Below are positions 1-6,452 of a stretch of DNA of 12,819 nucleotides, in pieces. Origin of the DNA: Anaerolineae bacterium (GTDB lineage Bacteria > Chloroflexota > Anaerolineae > B4-G1 > SLSP01); NCBI GenBank assembly GCA_016928755.1, contig JAFGKB010000121.1:1-12819 (forward strand). The letters run 5' to 3'. The position numbers were made by a program, and so were the translations under genes. The first letter of the stretch is position 1. Every line of letters begins with the position of its first letter. The notes beneath the pieces are model-generated. The model searched no databases. It saw nothing but the letters and a program-made list of their open reading frames with translations, and had not been told where the DNA came from.

Positions 1-110
1 AAAGAGGACTGCAGCCTACAAATATAGCCAGTAGTGTGATCGTACTTAGTAATGCTTTCGTTAACCTCTTATCACACAGAATACAAAAGTGGGGATAATA
101 CCTCTTCAAA

Positions 111-169
111 TCACGCTTCACGTATCACGTCCTCATATCTCACATATTAGGTCTTCACGTCTTACGTAT
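111..169. repeat. Degenerate heptamer tandem repeat, consensus TCACGTN
   Basis: A pyrimidine-rich non-coding stretch in which a TCACG-like word recurs every 7-8 bases. Exact TCACG occurs at 111, 118, 125 and 155. Decayed versions are at 133 (TCATA), 140 (TCACA) and 162 (TTACG), with a probable lost unit near 147. This makes about eight units with a period near 7.3. It lies just upstream of the hairpin terminator at 176-208. Two similar units (TCACGTCT then TCACTCGC) occur at 5163-5178, between tatC and rlmN. Heptameric short tandem repeats are known in intergenic DNA of some bacteria, such as the cyanobacterial STRR repeats; equating this with that class is only an analogy. No spacer structure is present, so it is not CRISPR. 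Confidence 0.6.
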
Positions 170-175
170 ATGAAT

Positions 176-208
176 AGAGCCGCCCTATTGGACGGCTCTT
201 GTTGTTTT
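176..208. terminator. Hairpin terminator downstream of the csp-RRM operon
   Basis: AGAGCCG (176-182) pairs perfectly with CGGCTCT (193-199) around a 10-nt loop. The plus strand continues with a T-rich tail (TGTTGTTTT, 200-208). By tail quality it works best for plus-strand transcription entering from before the window. It is also the first strong hairpin after the minus-strand RRM gene, which stops at 262, so it may act in both directions. A small second stem-loop, TGTTG-TTTT-CAACA (200-213), overlaps the tail. Confidence 0.65.
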
Positions 209-261
209 CAACAGCTTAATGGTTGTATTTCAACAATTCAACTGTTCGTTGACTTATGCGC

Positions 262-543
262 TTAATCTTCAGTTTCCAGAGAAAGTGGTTGTTGTTTTAT
301 CGGTGTGGCTAAGGCTACCCTTAGGTTTCGTCCTTTCAAAGGTAAGTCATTTAGGGCTTCAATAACTGCTTCCGCAGTTTCTTCATCGGCAGTCTCTACA
401 AAAGCGAATCCTCGGGAGCGACCCGTGTAGGGGTCCGCGACAATGCTAATGGATGTAATTTCCCCTTGTTCACTGAAGAGTTCGCGCAATTCGTCTTCAT
501 TTATCTCATAGGATAAATTGCCGATGTAAAGCTTTGTGCCCAT
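262..543 (-). CDS. Single-RRM RNA-binding protein
   Basis: A 93-residue protein that is almost entirely one RNA recognition motif. RNP2 is LYIGNL (residues 5-10) and RNP1 is RGFAFVET (44-51), both with their RNA-stacking aromatics intact (Y6, F46, F48). A short Gln/Ser/acidic tail follows from about residue 83. Stand-alone bacterial RRM proteins of this size are best known from cyanobacteria (the Rbp family) and also occur in Chloroflexota; several are cold-induced and thought to act on mRNA structure or stability. The gene starts 8 nt after the cold-shock gene stops, with only a weak Shine-Dalgarno, so it is probably co-transcribed and translationally coupled. Its RNA targets cannot be inferred. 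The family call is secure. Confidence 0.95.
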   Translation of the reverse strand: MGTKLYIGNLSYEINEDELRELFSEQGEITSISIVADPYTGRSRGFAFVETADEETAEAVIEALNDLPLKGRNLRVALATPIKQQPLSLETED

Positions 544-551
544 AATGCTTT

Positions 552-764
552 TTAATAAACTGTTGTTACGTTAGAAGCTTGTAGCCCCTTTGGCCCTTGT
601 TCAACAGTGAACTCTACTTTTTGACCTTCTTCTAAAGTCTTAAAGCCTTCATTCTTAATGGCTGAATAATGTACAAAAACATCTTCTTTGCCTTCTCGGA
701 CGATAAATCCGAAGCCCTTTGCCGCGTTGAACCACTTGACGGTTCCAGTTTCACGTTCGTTCAT
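552..764 (-). CDS. CspA-family cold-shock protein
   Basis: A 70-residue single cold-shock domain of typical family length. It opens with the usual [16 protein letters not shown] (residues 6-21). RNP1 is KGFGFI (16-21) and RNP2 is VFVHY (29-33), so the surface aromatics that bind single-stranded nucleic acid (W11, F18, F20, F30, H32) are all present. Family members act as cytosolic RNA chaperones that melt secondary structure, in the cold or constitutively. It is the first gene of a two-gene unit with the RRM protein. An AGGAAGG-type Shine-Dalgarno lies about 12 nt before the ATG, rather far. Regulation: a perfect consensus promoter at 942-970 and a leader of about 170 nt, recalling the long thermoregulatory leader of E. 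coli cspA. Whether this copy is cold-induced is unknown. Confidence 0.97.
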   Translation of the reverse strand: MNERETGTVKWFNAAKGFGFIVREGKEDVFVHYSAIKNEGFKTLEEGQKVEFTVEQGPKGLQASNVTTVY

Positions 765-935
765 AATACTTCTAAGCCTTCCTTTCAGTGCTTCTGATAC
801 TTTAATGTACTTTGGTAAAGCTCTAACCAGCGCTCAGTTTACTGACACTATGAAGCCCAATCCATAACTAGCATTGGATTGAGCTTAGGTGTGTTCTTTG
901 AGATCCAACTTAAAACCTTACCACAATCTCGTACA
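765..935 (-). promoter_or_regulatory. Long 5' leader of the csp-RRM operon with a stem-loop
   Basis: Assuming initiation about 7 nt after the -10 box, the csp transcript carries about 170 nt of untranslated leader. It holds a 12-bp stem (853-864 with 875-886, one G-U wobble on the minus strand) with a 10-nt loop. No T-tract follows the hairpin on either strand, so it does not look like a terminator. Long structured leaders are typical of cold-inducible csp genes. A regulatory role here is inference. Confidence 0.5.
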
Positions 936-941
936 ATCAGC

Positions 942-970
942 ATTATAGACGATGAGGCGAAAAATGTCAA
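942..970 (-). promoter_or_regulatory. Perfect sigma-70 promoter for csp-RRM
   Basis: Read on the minus strand, TTGACA (970-965) and TATAAT (947-942) are separated by exactly 17 nt. Both hexamers match the vegetative consensus 6/6. The -35 box overlaps the stop codon of the upstream DUF3592-like gene (967-969). The operon can therefore be strongly transcribed on its own although no terminator separates it from the gene upstream. Confidence 0.88.
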
Positions 971-1485
971 ATCGATTGCAGGATAGCTGGTGTTTTTTGC
1001 AACGTTCCCATGACTATAGCTCCTGCTAGGAAACAACCCGCGGCCAATAGGAAAAAGACACCTGGATGAATACCTTGCTCTTTTAATCTTGCCTTGGGAA
1101 TTACATCCTCTTCTGGATTATCTGGCAGATAAACAACTTCGATCTGCTCATCTTCTTGCACAGAGTTCCAGTAACTTTTCGCAACCTCGATTTCTGTGAG
1201 CACTAAATCCCCAATTTGAACAAGTGCGTTACTATCTTCTGTGCCGGTTTCGGTGAAGAATGTGAGTTCAAGGCTGTAGTTGAAGTTGTAATTAGAACCG
1301 CCTGAAGTAATTTGCCGGGTGCGCCGGCTGTGTTTACCGGCTACTCTGGCCGTCGTCGTGATTCCTGTCTCGCGGTATTGTTGCGTCTTAGCCTGCCCAA
1401 AAGCAACCATCGCAAAAATCATACCTGTAATGATTAACAAAGCCCCAAACCATTCACTTCTTACATAACGCCGGAGAAATTCCAT
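967..1485 (-). CDS. DUF3592-like two-helix membrane protein
   Basis: Predicted 172 residues. One membrane helix lies near the N-terminus (about residues 13-30) and one near the C-terminus (about 142-160). They flank a soluble domain of about 110 residues. The features fit DUF3592: a TGITTTARV strand after the first helix, a central YSLELTFFTETG strand, then the 'VYLPDNPEEDVIP' ending (118-130) resembling the family's 'V.YdP.dP..a.i' pattern. The function of the family is unknown. I chose the ATG at 1485 because AAGGTG precedes it at good spacing and it lies 4 nt after the GNAT stop; the longer start at 1545 would overlap that gene by 55 nt and lacks this support. It is the last gene of the peptidase-GNAT operon. 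Confidence 0.75.
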   Translation of the reverse strand: MEFLRRYVRSEWFGALLIITGMIFAMVAFGQAKTQQYRETGITTTARVAGKHSRRTRQITSGGSNYNFNYSLELTFFTETGTEDSNALVQIGDLVLTEIEVAKSYWNSVQEDEQIEVVYLPDNPEEDVIPKARLKEQGIHPGVFFLLAAGCFLAGAIVMGTLQKTPAILQSI

Positions 1486-1489
1486 CCGT

Positions 1490-2308
1490 TCACACCTTTC
1501 TAATCGGTTTATAGTTATATACTCCGATCTTGCAATAAACCTCAAAACCCATCTGGTGGTACATCCGCAGTGCGTTAGGGTAGGTTGTTTGTAGTGTCCC
1601 TACGCGATAACCCATTGCCCGTGCTTCCAGGAAACTCTTAATTGTCATCCACGCACCTAGACCCTGCTTGCGTGCACTGGGTAAGGTAGCCAGGTTGTAG
1701 AGTCCTGCGGCTCCACCTCCTAATGAGATTGTACTAACCGTTAGAATCTTGCCATTTTGCCGCGCGATATAATTATAAGAGCCGGTTTCTGGTGCTAGTG
1801 TGGTTTTCGCCAAAGCGTTCAAGTAGTTCTGGTTAAATGTGGTCGGAAAACCTTGTAAAAGCACCTCATACCATTGGCTTAGTGCTTCGCTAGCGGTAAC
1901 ATACTCGAATTCCAATCCCGGTAATGGCGTGGGTGGCAGTTCTAGCTTGTCCATATCTATAGCCATCCCGATCATATCTCGATTGTGTTTCAGCCCATGC
2001 CGTTGTAAATGTTTCCCCAGGTTGCCCGGTGCACTAGTTGGCCCGACCCACCATGTCATAGGTAATTTCCTGGCTTTGAAAGGTGTCAGCGCAGCCTTTA
2101 TCTGTTCGTCAATAGTACCTTTCTCGAATTTAGCCCGCACCACACCATTAGTTGTGGGCATCGCTGTGCCGGTGATAAACCATTCTGGATTTGGCCCGTG
2201 GATATTACCACCGAGCAATTGCGAGAAACGCAGTGAACGTTCTATTAAGTTTTCATCAATGACTTTTATTAATCCTTCAGTGGATAAATCGTTAAAGAAC
2301 TCCGGCAT
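1490..2308 (-). CDS. GNAT-family N-acetyltransferase
   Basis: Predicted 272 residues. The C-terminal half (about 135-265) is a GNAT domain: beta-strand YNYIARQNGKILTVSTISL (about 178-196), the acetyl-CoA pyrophosphate loop R213-K-Q-G-L-G218, and the closing motif N245-ALRMYHQMGF. The N-terminal 130 residues look like a degenerate companion domain (PMTWWVGPTSAPGNL), as in two-domain GNATs. The family transfers an acyl group from CoA to an amine; the substrate is not evident. Start: the ATG at 2308 has an ideal AGGAGG (within 2314-2320) 5 nt upstream, while the ATG at 2323 overlaps that same site, so the shorter form is preferred. Only 1 nt separates it from the peptidase stop, implying translational coupling. 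Confidence 0.88.
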   Translation of the reverse strand: MPEFFNDLSTEGLIKVIDENLIERSLRFSQLLGGNIHGPNPEWFITGTAMPTTNGVVRAKFEKGTIDEQIKAALTPFKARKLPMTWWVGPTSAPGNLGKHLQRHGLKHNRDMIGMAIDMDKLELPPTPLPGLEFEYVTASEALSQWYEVLLQGFPTTFNQNYLNALAKTTLAPETGSYNYIARQNGKILTVSTISLGGGAAGLYNLATLPSARKQGLGAWMTIKSFLEARAMGYRVGTLQTTYPNALRMYHQMGFEVYCKIGVYNYKPIRKV

Positions 2309-2309
2309 A

Positions 2310-3572
2310 CTAGTCCTCCTCATATCCGCAGAAACGCAACGCAGTTAACGCCAGGCTACGAGTAACAGTTATTAAGTCTGCGACCGGCACGTATTCATCG
2401 GGTTGGTGGGCGTTACGTACATCCCCCGGTCCAAAGAGTACGGTAGGTATTTGTCCTTGATTGACCAGCAAACGCATATCTGCTCCATAAGTGACACCTT
2501 CAATATGGGGGGCGGTGTTGGTTACCTGGTTGTATGCACTTTGCACAGTTTGAACGATAGCGTGGTCTGTGGGAATGCTGGCCGACTCAAACTGCCCCCC
2601 CCACCATTCTACCGTAGGGGGATGGTCCTTTAACCAGGGGTCCCTCTGGGCCACTTGGATGACAGCTTCTTCAAATGCCTGACGGGCAGCTAACATATCT
2701 TCTCCCACCGCAACCCCATAGCGACCCTCAAATACTAAGCTCTCCGGTACTGAGGAGGGCCAATCCCCGGCTTTTACAATGCCTACACTTAAAGGGTAGG
2801 GGAGTAGGTGCTTGGCCAATAGTGGATGGGTGACATTTTCATTGCGGTGGCTTTCCAGTTCCAGCAACGCTTGGTAAATGGGTATAAATTTCTCAACGGC
2901 ACTCACGCCCTCTAAGCGCATACACCCATGCGCTGAATAGCCGGGAACCGTAACTCGGAAATTCATCGCGCCGGCCTGGGCTGTGATAATGGCCATATTC
3001 GTCGGCTCTGGGACCACGGCCCCATCTGCCCGGTATCCCCGTAAGACCGTGGCCAGTGTACCGGTTCCGCCGTCCTCTTCACCGATAACACTCTCGACCA
3101 TCAACTTCCCTTTGAGTTGTATCCCGGCATCTAGGATGGCCTTGGCTGCGTAGAGTGCACAACATAGCCCCCCTTTCATATCCAAGCCCCCGCGCCCATA
3201 GAGATTGCCGTTATCAATCGTCCCTTGCCAAGGAGGGTAGTGCCAGTTTGCCGCATCACCGGTGGGAACGACATCAATATGCCCGTTGAAGATCAAATTG
3301 CGCCCTCCTAACTCCTGACCCAGTGTGCCAACCAGTCCTACCCCGGTCTCGCGCTCTACTTCCGCACTAAATGCGGGATGTTGTTCCAGTGCTTCCATAT
3401 CAATATCCCACATATCTACATCCAGGCCGATTTCCTCCATCTTGGCCGCCATGTGTCGTTGTGCCTCTGTTTCCTCCCCATCCAAACTGCGGATAGCGAT
3501 AAGGTCGCACAAGTACGTTAACATACCATCAATGTCTATCGCATCTAACACACGCTGCTCAATTGTATTCAT
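2310..3572 (-). CDS. M20 metallopeptidase/deacylase (ArgE/DapE/CPG2-like)
   Basis: 420 residues, the normal length for M20A enzymes. These hydrolyse an amide bond using two zinc ions; relatives include acetylornithine deacetylase, succinyl-diaminopimelate desuccinylase and carboxypeptidase G2. The active site appears intact: GHIDVVP (H98, D100), GRGGLDMKGG (bridging D131), GEEDGG (catalytic E165, metal ligand E166), E189 in VPEPT, and H389 near the C-terminus (NAHQPDEYV). The insert at about 205-315 is the dimerisation domain, with H215 in SAHG. There is no signal peptide, so it is cytosolic. A GGGAGG Shine-Dalgarno sits 7 nt before the ATG. It leads an operon with an acetyltransferase, so it may act on N-acylated amino acids or peptides, but the substrate cannot be assigned. 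Confidence 0.92.
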   Translation of the reverse strand: MNTIEQRVLDAIDIDGMLTYLCDLIAIRSLDGEETEAQRHMAAKMEEIGLDVDMWDIDMEALEQHPAFSAEVERETGVGLVGTLGQELGGRNLIFNGHIDVVPTGDAANWHYPPWQGTIDNGNLYGRGGLDMKGGLCCALYAAKAILDAGIQLKGKLMVESVIGEEDGGTGTLATVLRGYRADGAVVPEPTNMAIITAQAGAMNFRVTVPGYSAHGCMRLEGVSAVEKFIPIYQALLELESHRNENVTHPLLAKHLLPYPLSVGIVKAGDWPSSVPESLVFEGRYGVAVGEDMLAARQAFEEAVIQVAQRDPWLKDHPPTVEWWGGQFESASIPTDHAIVQTVQSAYNQVTNTAPHIEGVTYGADMRLLVNQGQIPTVLFGPGDVRNAHQPDEYVPVADLITVTRSLALTALRFCGYEED

Positions 3573-3926
3573 TGCTCAACCTCCCTGTTGGTCTTTTTCA
3601 TGATACCAGAGCCTTAAATGGTCCCCAGGAATGGGGTATTATTTCTTCTTAATGCCATAACTTCGGAAACGTTATTTCTTTGTCCCCCGGCTTGTCTTCT
3701 AATTGTACTCGTATTCACTAGCTAGAAAAGTTTACTTTAAGTTTGAAATAATACCTTGTATACAAACTACAAAAGCCTTAGCCCGTCGTTGGAGAGAGGA
3801 AAGTATAACGTTCACCTTGCTGGTATTGCATTCTATCAATAATATGCTAAACTGCTATCTGAAAAAAGGTTTTTAGAATAGGGGCGTTTGGCTTACAGCC
3901 TATAAGTAATGATGAGGAGATAAAAT
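3573..3926. other. Divergent intergenic region, M20 operon / tat operon
   Basis: 354 nt without a convincing gene; upstream signals of both the M20 operon (left) and the tat operon (right) must lie here. It contains a compact stem-loop CCCCA-GGAA-TGGGG (3623-3636), which would lie in the M20 leader, and a perfect 10-bp palindrome TTGTATACAA (3756-3765) next to a TATTAT box on the minus strand. A TAGAAT hexamer (3874-3879, plus strand) is a possible tat -10 box, but no good -35 accompanies it. A GAGGAG Shine-Dalgarno (3914-3919) precedes tatA. None of the promoter assignments is firm. Confidence 0.5.
3756..3765. promoter_or_regulatory. Palindrome TTGTATACAA, possible operator
   Basis: A perfect 10-bp dyad in the divergent intergenic region. 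On the minus strand a TATTAT -10-like hexamer follows immediately, so a dimeric repressor bound here could block M20-operon transcription. No second copy was seen in the window, and a short palindrome can occur by chance. Confidence 0.25.
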
Positions 3927-4106
3927 ATGTTGTTGCGGAATCTAGGTATAACTGAGTTGGTACTGATTTTAGCCTTGGCAGTTTTTGTTTTTGGTCCTGG
4001 CCGGATTGTTGAGTTAGGGGCTGACTTAGGTAAGGGAATCCGTGGTTTTAAAGAAGGCTTACAAGGTGAAGATAACGGGAGCATAGTAGAGACAGAAGAT
4101 CTGTAG
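3927..4106 (+). CDS. tatA: Twin-arginine translocase subunit TatA
   Basis: Only 59 codons, short enough for automated gene callers to miss. It translates as a complete TatA: an N-terminal helix with GITELVLILALAVFVFG (residues 7-23), the FGPGRI hinge (22-27), then the amphipathic helix ELGADLGKGIRGFKEGL (29-45) and an acidic tail. TatA oligomers form or weaken the membrane path through which TatC passes folded, cofactor-loaded proteins. GAGGAGA lies 6 nt before the ATG, fixing the start. It is the first of three co-directional tat genes, followed after 32 nt by the second TatA/B-type gene. Length and motif order are typical of minimal TatA proteins. Confidence 0.93.
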   Translation: MLLRNLGITELVLILALAVFVFGPGRIVELGADLGKGIRGFKEGLQGEDNGSIVETEDL

Positions 4107-4138
4107 AGACTGCTTCTTTTGCAGCATTTAAAAAACAT

Positions 4139-4411
4139 ATGGACTTTCTAAATATTGGTAGTGGCGAGTTTCTGGTCCTCATTTTTCTGGCTCTGATTCT
4201 TTTTGGCCCTGAAGACTTGGTGAAAATCGCCCGTACCTTAGGCCGTATGACGCGCAAGGCCCAGAATGCCTGGTTGCAAGTCTCTTCTAGCTTGCAATCT
4301 GAAGTTATGCCTGATGAGGTGCGGGCGACTCTGGACGAAGTTAAAAGCTCTGTCGGTAAAGTGACATCTGAAAATGCTACGGCTAAGTTGCTAGATGAGC
4401 GGGAACCTTAA
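4139..4411 (+). CDS. tatB: TatA/TatB-type translocase subunit (TatB-like)
   Basis: 90 residues. The N-terminal membrane helix is IGSGEFLVLIFLALILFG (about 6-23), with the family Glu at residue 10. It is followed by the hinge FGPEDLVKIARTLGRMTRKAQ (22-42) and a longer charged helix with a DEVRATLDEVKSS segment. The FGPEDL hinge and the long C-terminal helix fit TatB, which works with TatC in signal-peptide recognition, better than TatA. It is nevertheless shorter than E. coli TatB (171 residues), so a second TatA is possible. Its stop codon abuts the tatC ATG with no intervening base. No strong Shine-Dalgarno precedes it; a small CTGC/GCAG stem lies in the 32-nt gap after tatA. Confidence 0.85.
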   Translation: MDFLNIGSGEFLVLIFLALILFGPEDLVKIARTLGRMTRKAQNAWLQVSSSLQSEVMPDEVRATLDEVKSSVGKVTSENATAKLLDEREP

Positions 4412-5143
4412 ATGACCACCGATGACGCTCAAATGTCCATTCTATCTCATATTGCTGAATTACGCCGCCGTCTTATCATTGCCCTTATTATCTGGATTGT
4501 AACTACTGTTGCGGCAGCTTTTATAACGGACCTGGTTGTTGCCTGGTTGGTTGCCCCCTTGCCTGAAGGTAGTGTCATTGTCTTAGGCCCAACAGAAGCC
4601 CCGATTGTTTATTTTCGAGTTGCCTTGGTTATTGGTTTTCTATTGGCTTTACCCTTCATATTGTATCAACTCTATGCTTTTGTTAGACCGGGATTACAGC
4701 CCCATGAACGTCGCGTTTTCTTATTGGGGATACCGGTTGTCTTGATTTTATTTGTCTTGGGGATGGCATTTACTTTTCAGGTCCTTATCCCTGTCAGTCT
4801 GCCTGTATTAATGGGTTTTCTGGGGCAGGTCGTGTCGCCTACATACTCGCTCCAGAACTACCTTTCTTTTGTGACGACGATGGTGCTTTGGATGGGCGTC
4901 CTTTTCCAAACACCGCTGGTTATATACGTCATAGCTCTCCTGGGATTCGTTAATTCCAAACAGTTAGCTCATGTGCGTCGTGTCGTCATCTTTATCGCTG
5001 CTATTTTTGCTGCTGTTGTAACTCCTACTACCGATCCGGTTACAATGCTTTTAGTGATGGGGCCTTTTATTTTGCTTTACGAAGTTGGTATCTTGCTGGC
5101 CCGGATTGCCACGCGCCAACGTGCACGTTCTCATCCGGCATAG
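4412..5143 (+). CDS. tatC: Sec-independent protein translocase TatC
   Basis: 243 residues, close to the usual TatC length, with the expected six membrane helices. TatC is the receptor for twin-arginine signal peptides in the cytoplasmic membrane. Diagnostic parts are the cytosolic N-terminal SHIAELRRRLI (residues 12-22, E16), the first cytosolic loop YQLYAFVRPGLQPHERR (85-101, E99 matching E. coli E103, needed for the RR motif), and D208 in VTPTTDPVTM. The position aligning with E. coli E170 is Q166 (LFQTPLVI). The start codon directly follows the tatB-like stop, so translation is likely coupled. The C-terminus is short and basic (RIATRQRARS). Identity is secure. Confidence 0.97.
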   Translation: MTTDDAQMSILSHIAELRRRLIIALIIWIVTTVAAAFITDLVVAWLVAPLPEGSVIVLGPTEAPIVYFRVALVIGFLLALPFILYQLYAFVRPGLQPHERRVFLLGIPVVLILFVLGMAFTFQVLIPVSLPVLMGFLGQVVSPTYSLQNYLSFVTTMVLWMGVLFQTPLVIYVIALLGFVNSKQLAHVRRVVIFIAAIFAAVVTPTTDPVTMLLVMGPFILLYEVGILLARIATRQRARSHPA

Positions 5144-5228
5144 CCTACAAGGGTTTTCTGCATCACGTCTTCACTCGCTTGGGCGCAATCCCGTTATTTA
5201 GAGCGGTGTCTATATAAACCCTACTGTG

Positions 5229-6287
5229 CTATGGTTCGCTATCCTGGCTCTGCCTTCGTAATTGTCCGCATCCGGCTTCAATGGTTCCACCGCGTCGCTG
5301 CCGCATAGTGTGTGGGATTCCGGCTTGGTCCAATATCGCTGTAAAGGCATCTACTGCTTGGGGCGGTGATGGCCGTCCTGCGTATCCCTCTGTGGGATTT
5401 AGCTGTATCAAATTTACGTGTGCCGGTAGGCCAGCCAGCCGTGTGACCAGTGCCCTGGCTTGTTCTTCTGTGTCATTAACGCCATCAATCATCACCCATT
5501 CAAGCAGAATATGCCGTCCCATGTGCGTGGTATATTCTCGGATAGCTTTAAATAAATCATCTAACGGGTAATGTTTGTTAATGGGCATAAGCTGGTTCCG
5601 TACCTCGTCCGTTGCTGCGTGCAGCGAAATTGCCAGGTTGATCCTCAGATTTTCCTGGGCCAATTTCAGTATACCGGGAACGATACCCACTGTGCTAAGT
5701 GTAATACGGCGTGGGGCAAAAGCTAACCCGTAGGGATGGAGTAATCGCCGCACTGCGGCTATCGTCTCTGGGACATTCAACAGCGGTTCTCCCATTCCCA
5801 TAATCACAATATTGGACAGCTCTTCGCTATATGGGGCTAATTCCCGTTGCAAATGTACTATCTGTGTAATAATTTCTCCGCTGGTGAGTTGGCGTACAAA
5901 GCCGCTCTGCCCGGTGGCACAGAAGACACACCCGCATGCACAACCAACTTGGGTGGATATGCACGCACTGCGCCTGTCCCGATAACGCAACATAACGACT
6001 TCAATACGTTCGCCGTCTTGTAGTTCCAGAAGATCTTTTCGCGTCGCTCCATCGGGGGCTTCTTGCCGGGCAAGTACTCGTGGTGTATAGATCTCCATCT
6101 CGGTATCCAGCCTTGTCAACAAGGCAGGGGGAAGAGTATCCATCTTGTTGAAATCCGCAACCCAGTGTTTGTAGATATAGTCCCATATCTCCCGTGCCCG
6201 TGCCTTGGATTGTCCCCAAGGCCGGCACCAAGTTTCCAGTGCTTTAAAGTCTAAAGCGTATATATTTATCTTGTTAGTAATCGTCAT
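5229..6287 (-). CDS. rlmN: Dual-specificity 23S rRNA/tRNA adenine-C2 methyltransferase RlmN
   Basis: 352 residues, the normal length. This radical-SAM enzyme methylates C2 of A2503 in 23S rRNA and of A37 in some tRNAs, through a methyl-cysteine intermediate. The 4Fe-4S motif CxxxCxxC is C116, C120 and C123 in VGCACGCVFCATG. The two catalytic cysteines are C109 (SACISTQVGC) and C340 (EAGCGQLR). GMGEPLLN (about 163-170) is the SAM-binding GGEP-like segment. The RRGGTIEAGCGQLR end is typical of RlmN. Cfr, a resistance relative methylating C8, is less likely given the housekeeping context and typical ending. No strong Shine-Dalgarno precedes the ATG. It diverges from pepT, with a TATAAT box at 6333-6338, and converges on tatC. 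Confidence 0.96.
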   Translation of the reverse strand: MTITNKINIYALDFKALETWCRPWGQSKARAREIWDYIYKHWVADFNKMDTLPPALLTRLDTEMEIYTPRVLARQEAPDGATRKDLLELQDGERIEVVMLRYRDRRSACISTQVGCACGCVFCATGQSGFVRQLTSGEIITQIVHLQRELAPYSEELSNIVIMGMGEPLLNVPETIAAVRRLLHPYGLAFAPRRITLSTVGIVPGILKLAQENLRINLAISLHAATDEVRNQLMPINKHYPLDDLFKAIREYTTHMGRHILLEWVMIDGVNDTEEQARALVTRLAGLPAHVNLIQLNPTEGYAGRPSPPQAVDAFTAILDQAGIPHTMRQRRGGTIEAGCGQLRRQSQDSEP

Positions 6288-6332
6288 GCTTTTCTTACCA
6301 GTAAATCTCTGTATTCTTCAATATCTCTTTTG

Positions 6333-6338
6333 ATTATA
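6333..6338 (-). promoter_or_regulatory. Probable rlmN -10 box
   Basis: TATAAT on the minus strand, 46-51 nt before the rlmN start codon. The best -35 candidate is TTGCTT (6359-6354) at a 15-nt spacing, which is weak. It lies back to back with the pepT -10 box. Confidence 0.45.
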
Positions 6339-6368
6339 CCCCTAGAAGGGAAAAAGCAATTTCTGGGT

Positions 6369-6374
6369 TATAAT
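6369..6374 (+). promoter_or_regulatory. Probable pepT -10 box
   Basis: A perfect TATAAT about 79 nt upstream of the pepT start, with no recognisable -35 at 16-18 nt. The predicted leader contains a 6-bp stem, AGGCTT (6401-6406) with AAGCCT (6423-6428), of uncertain meaning. Confidence 0.4.
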
Positions 6375-6452
6375 AGAATCATACTATGCTATGGAATTCG
6401 AGGCTTAATGTTAACCAACAGCAAGCCTTAAAAAGTCTTGTGGAGAGAAAGT

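Noticed and set aside
111..169. Possible CRISPR array
   Set aside because: The repeat unit is 7-8 bases with no spacers, and no cas genes are near.
848..1036. Minus-strand open frame of 62 codons spanning the csp promoter
   Set aside because: It overlaps the end of the DUF3592-like gene, a perfect promoter and the csp leader, has no family resemblance, and is better explained by those elements.
1839..2348. 169-codon plus-strand open frame
   Set aside because: It lies almost entirely antisense to the GNAT gene, which has clear motifs and a strong Shine-Dalgarno. The frame has a low-complexity Ser/Cys/Ile composition and no recognisable domain.
5150..5223. Inverted repeat AGGGTTT/AAACCCT between tatC and rlmN as a shared terminator
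   Set aside because: Only 7 bp of stem across a 60-nt gap with no T-tract after either arm. No convincing terminator is visible between these convergent genes.
5229..6287. Cfr-type antibiotic resistance methyltransferase
   Set aside because: The protein has the typical RlmN length, N-terminal region and GCGQLR ending, with a housekeeping setting and no mobile element around it.
6438..6452. TTG start five codons upstream of the pepT ATG
   Set aside because: It overlaps the GGAGAG ribosome-binding site that serves the ATG at 6453. The ATG also gives the usual PepT N-terminus.
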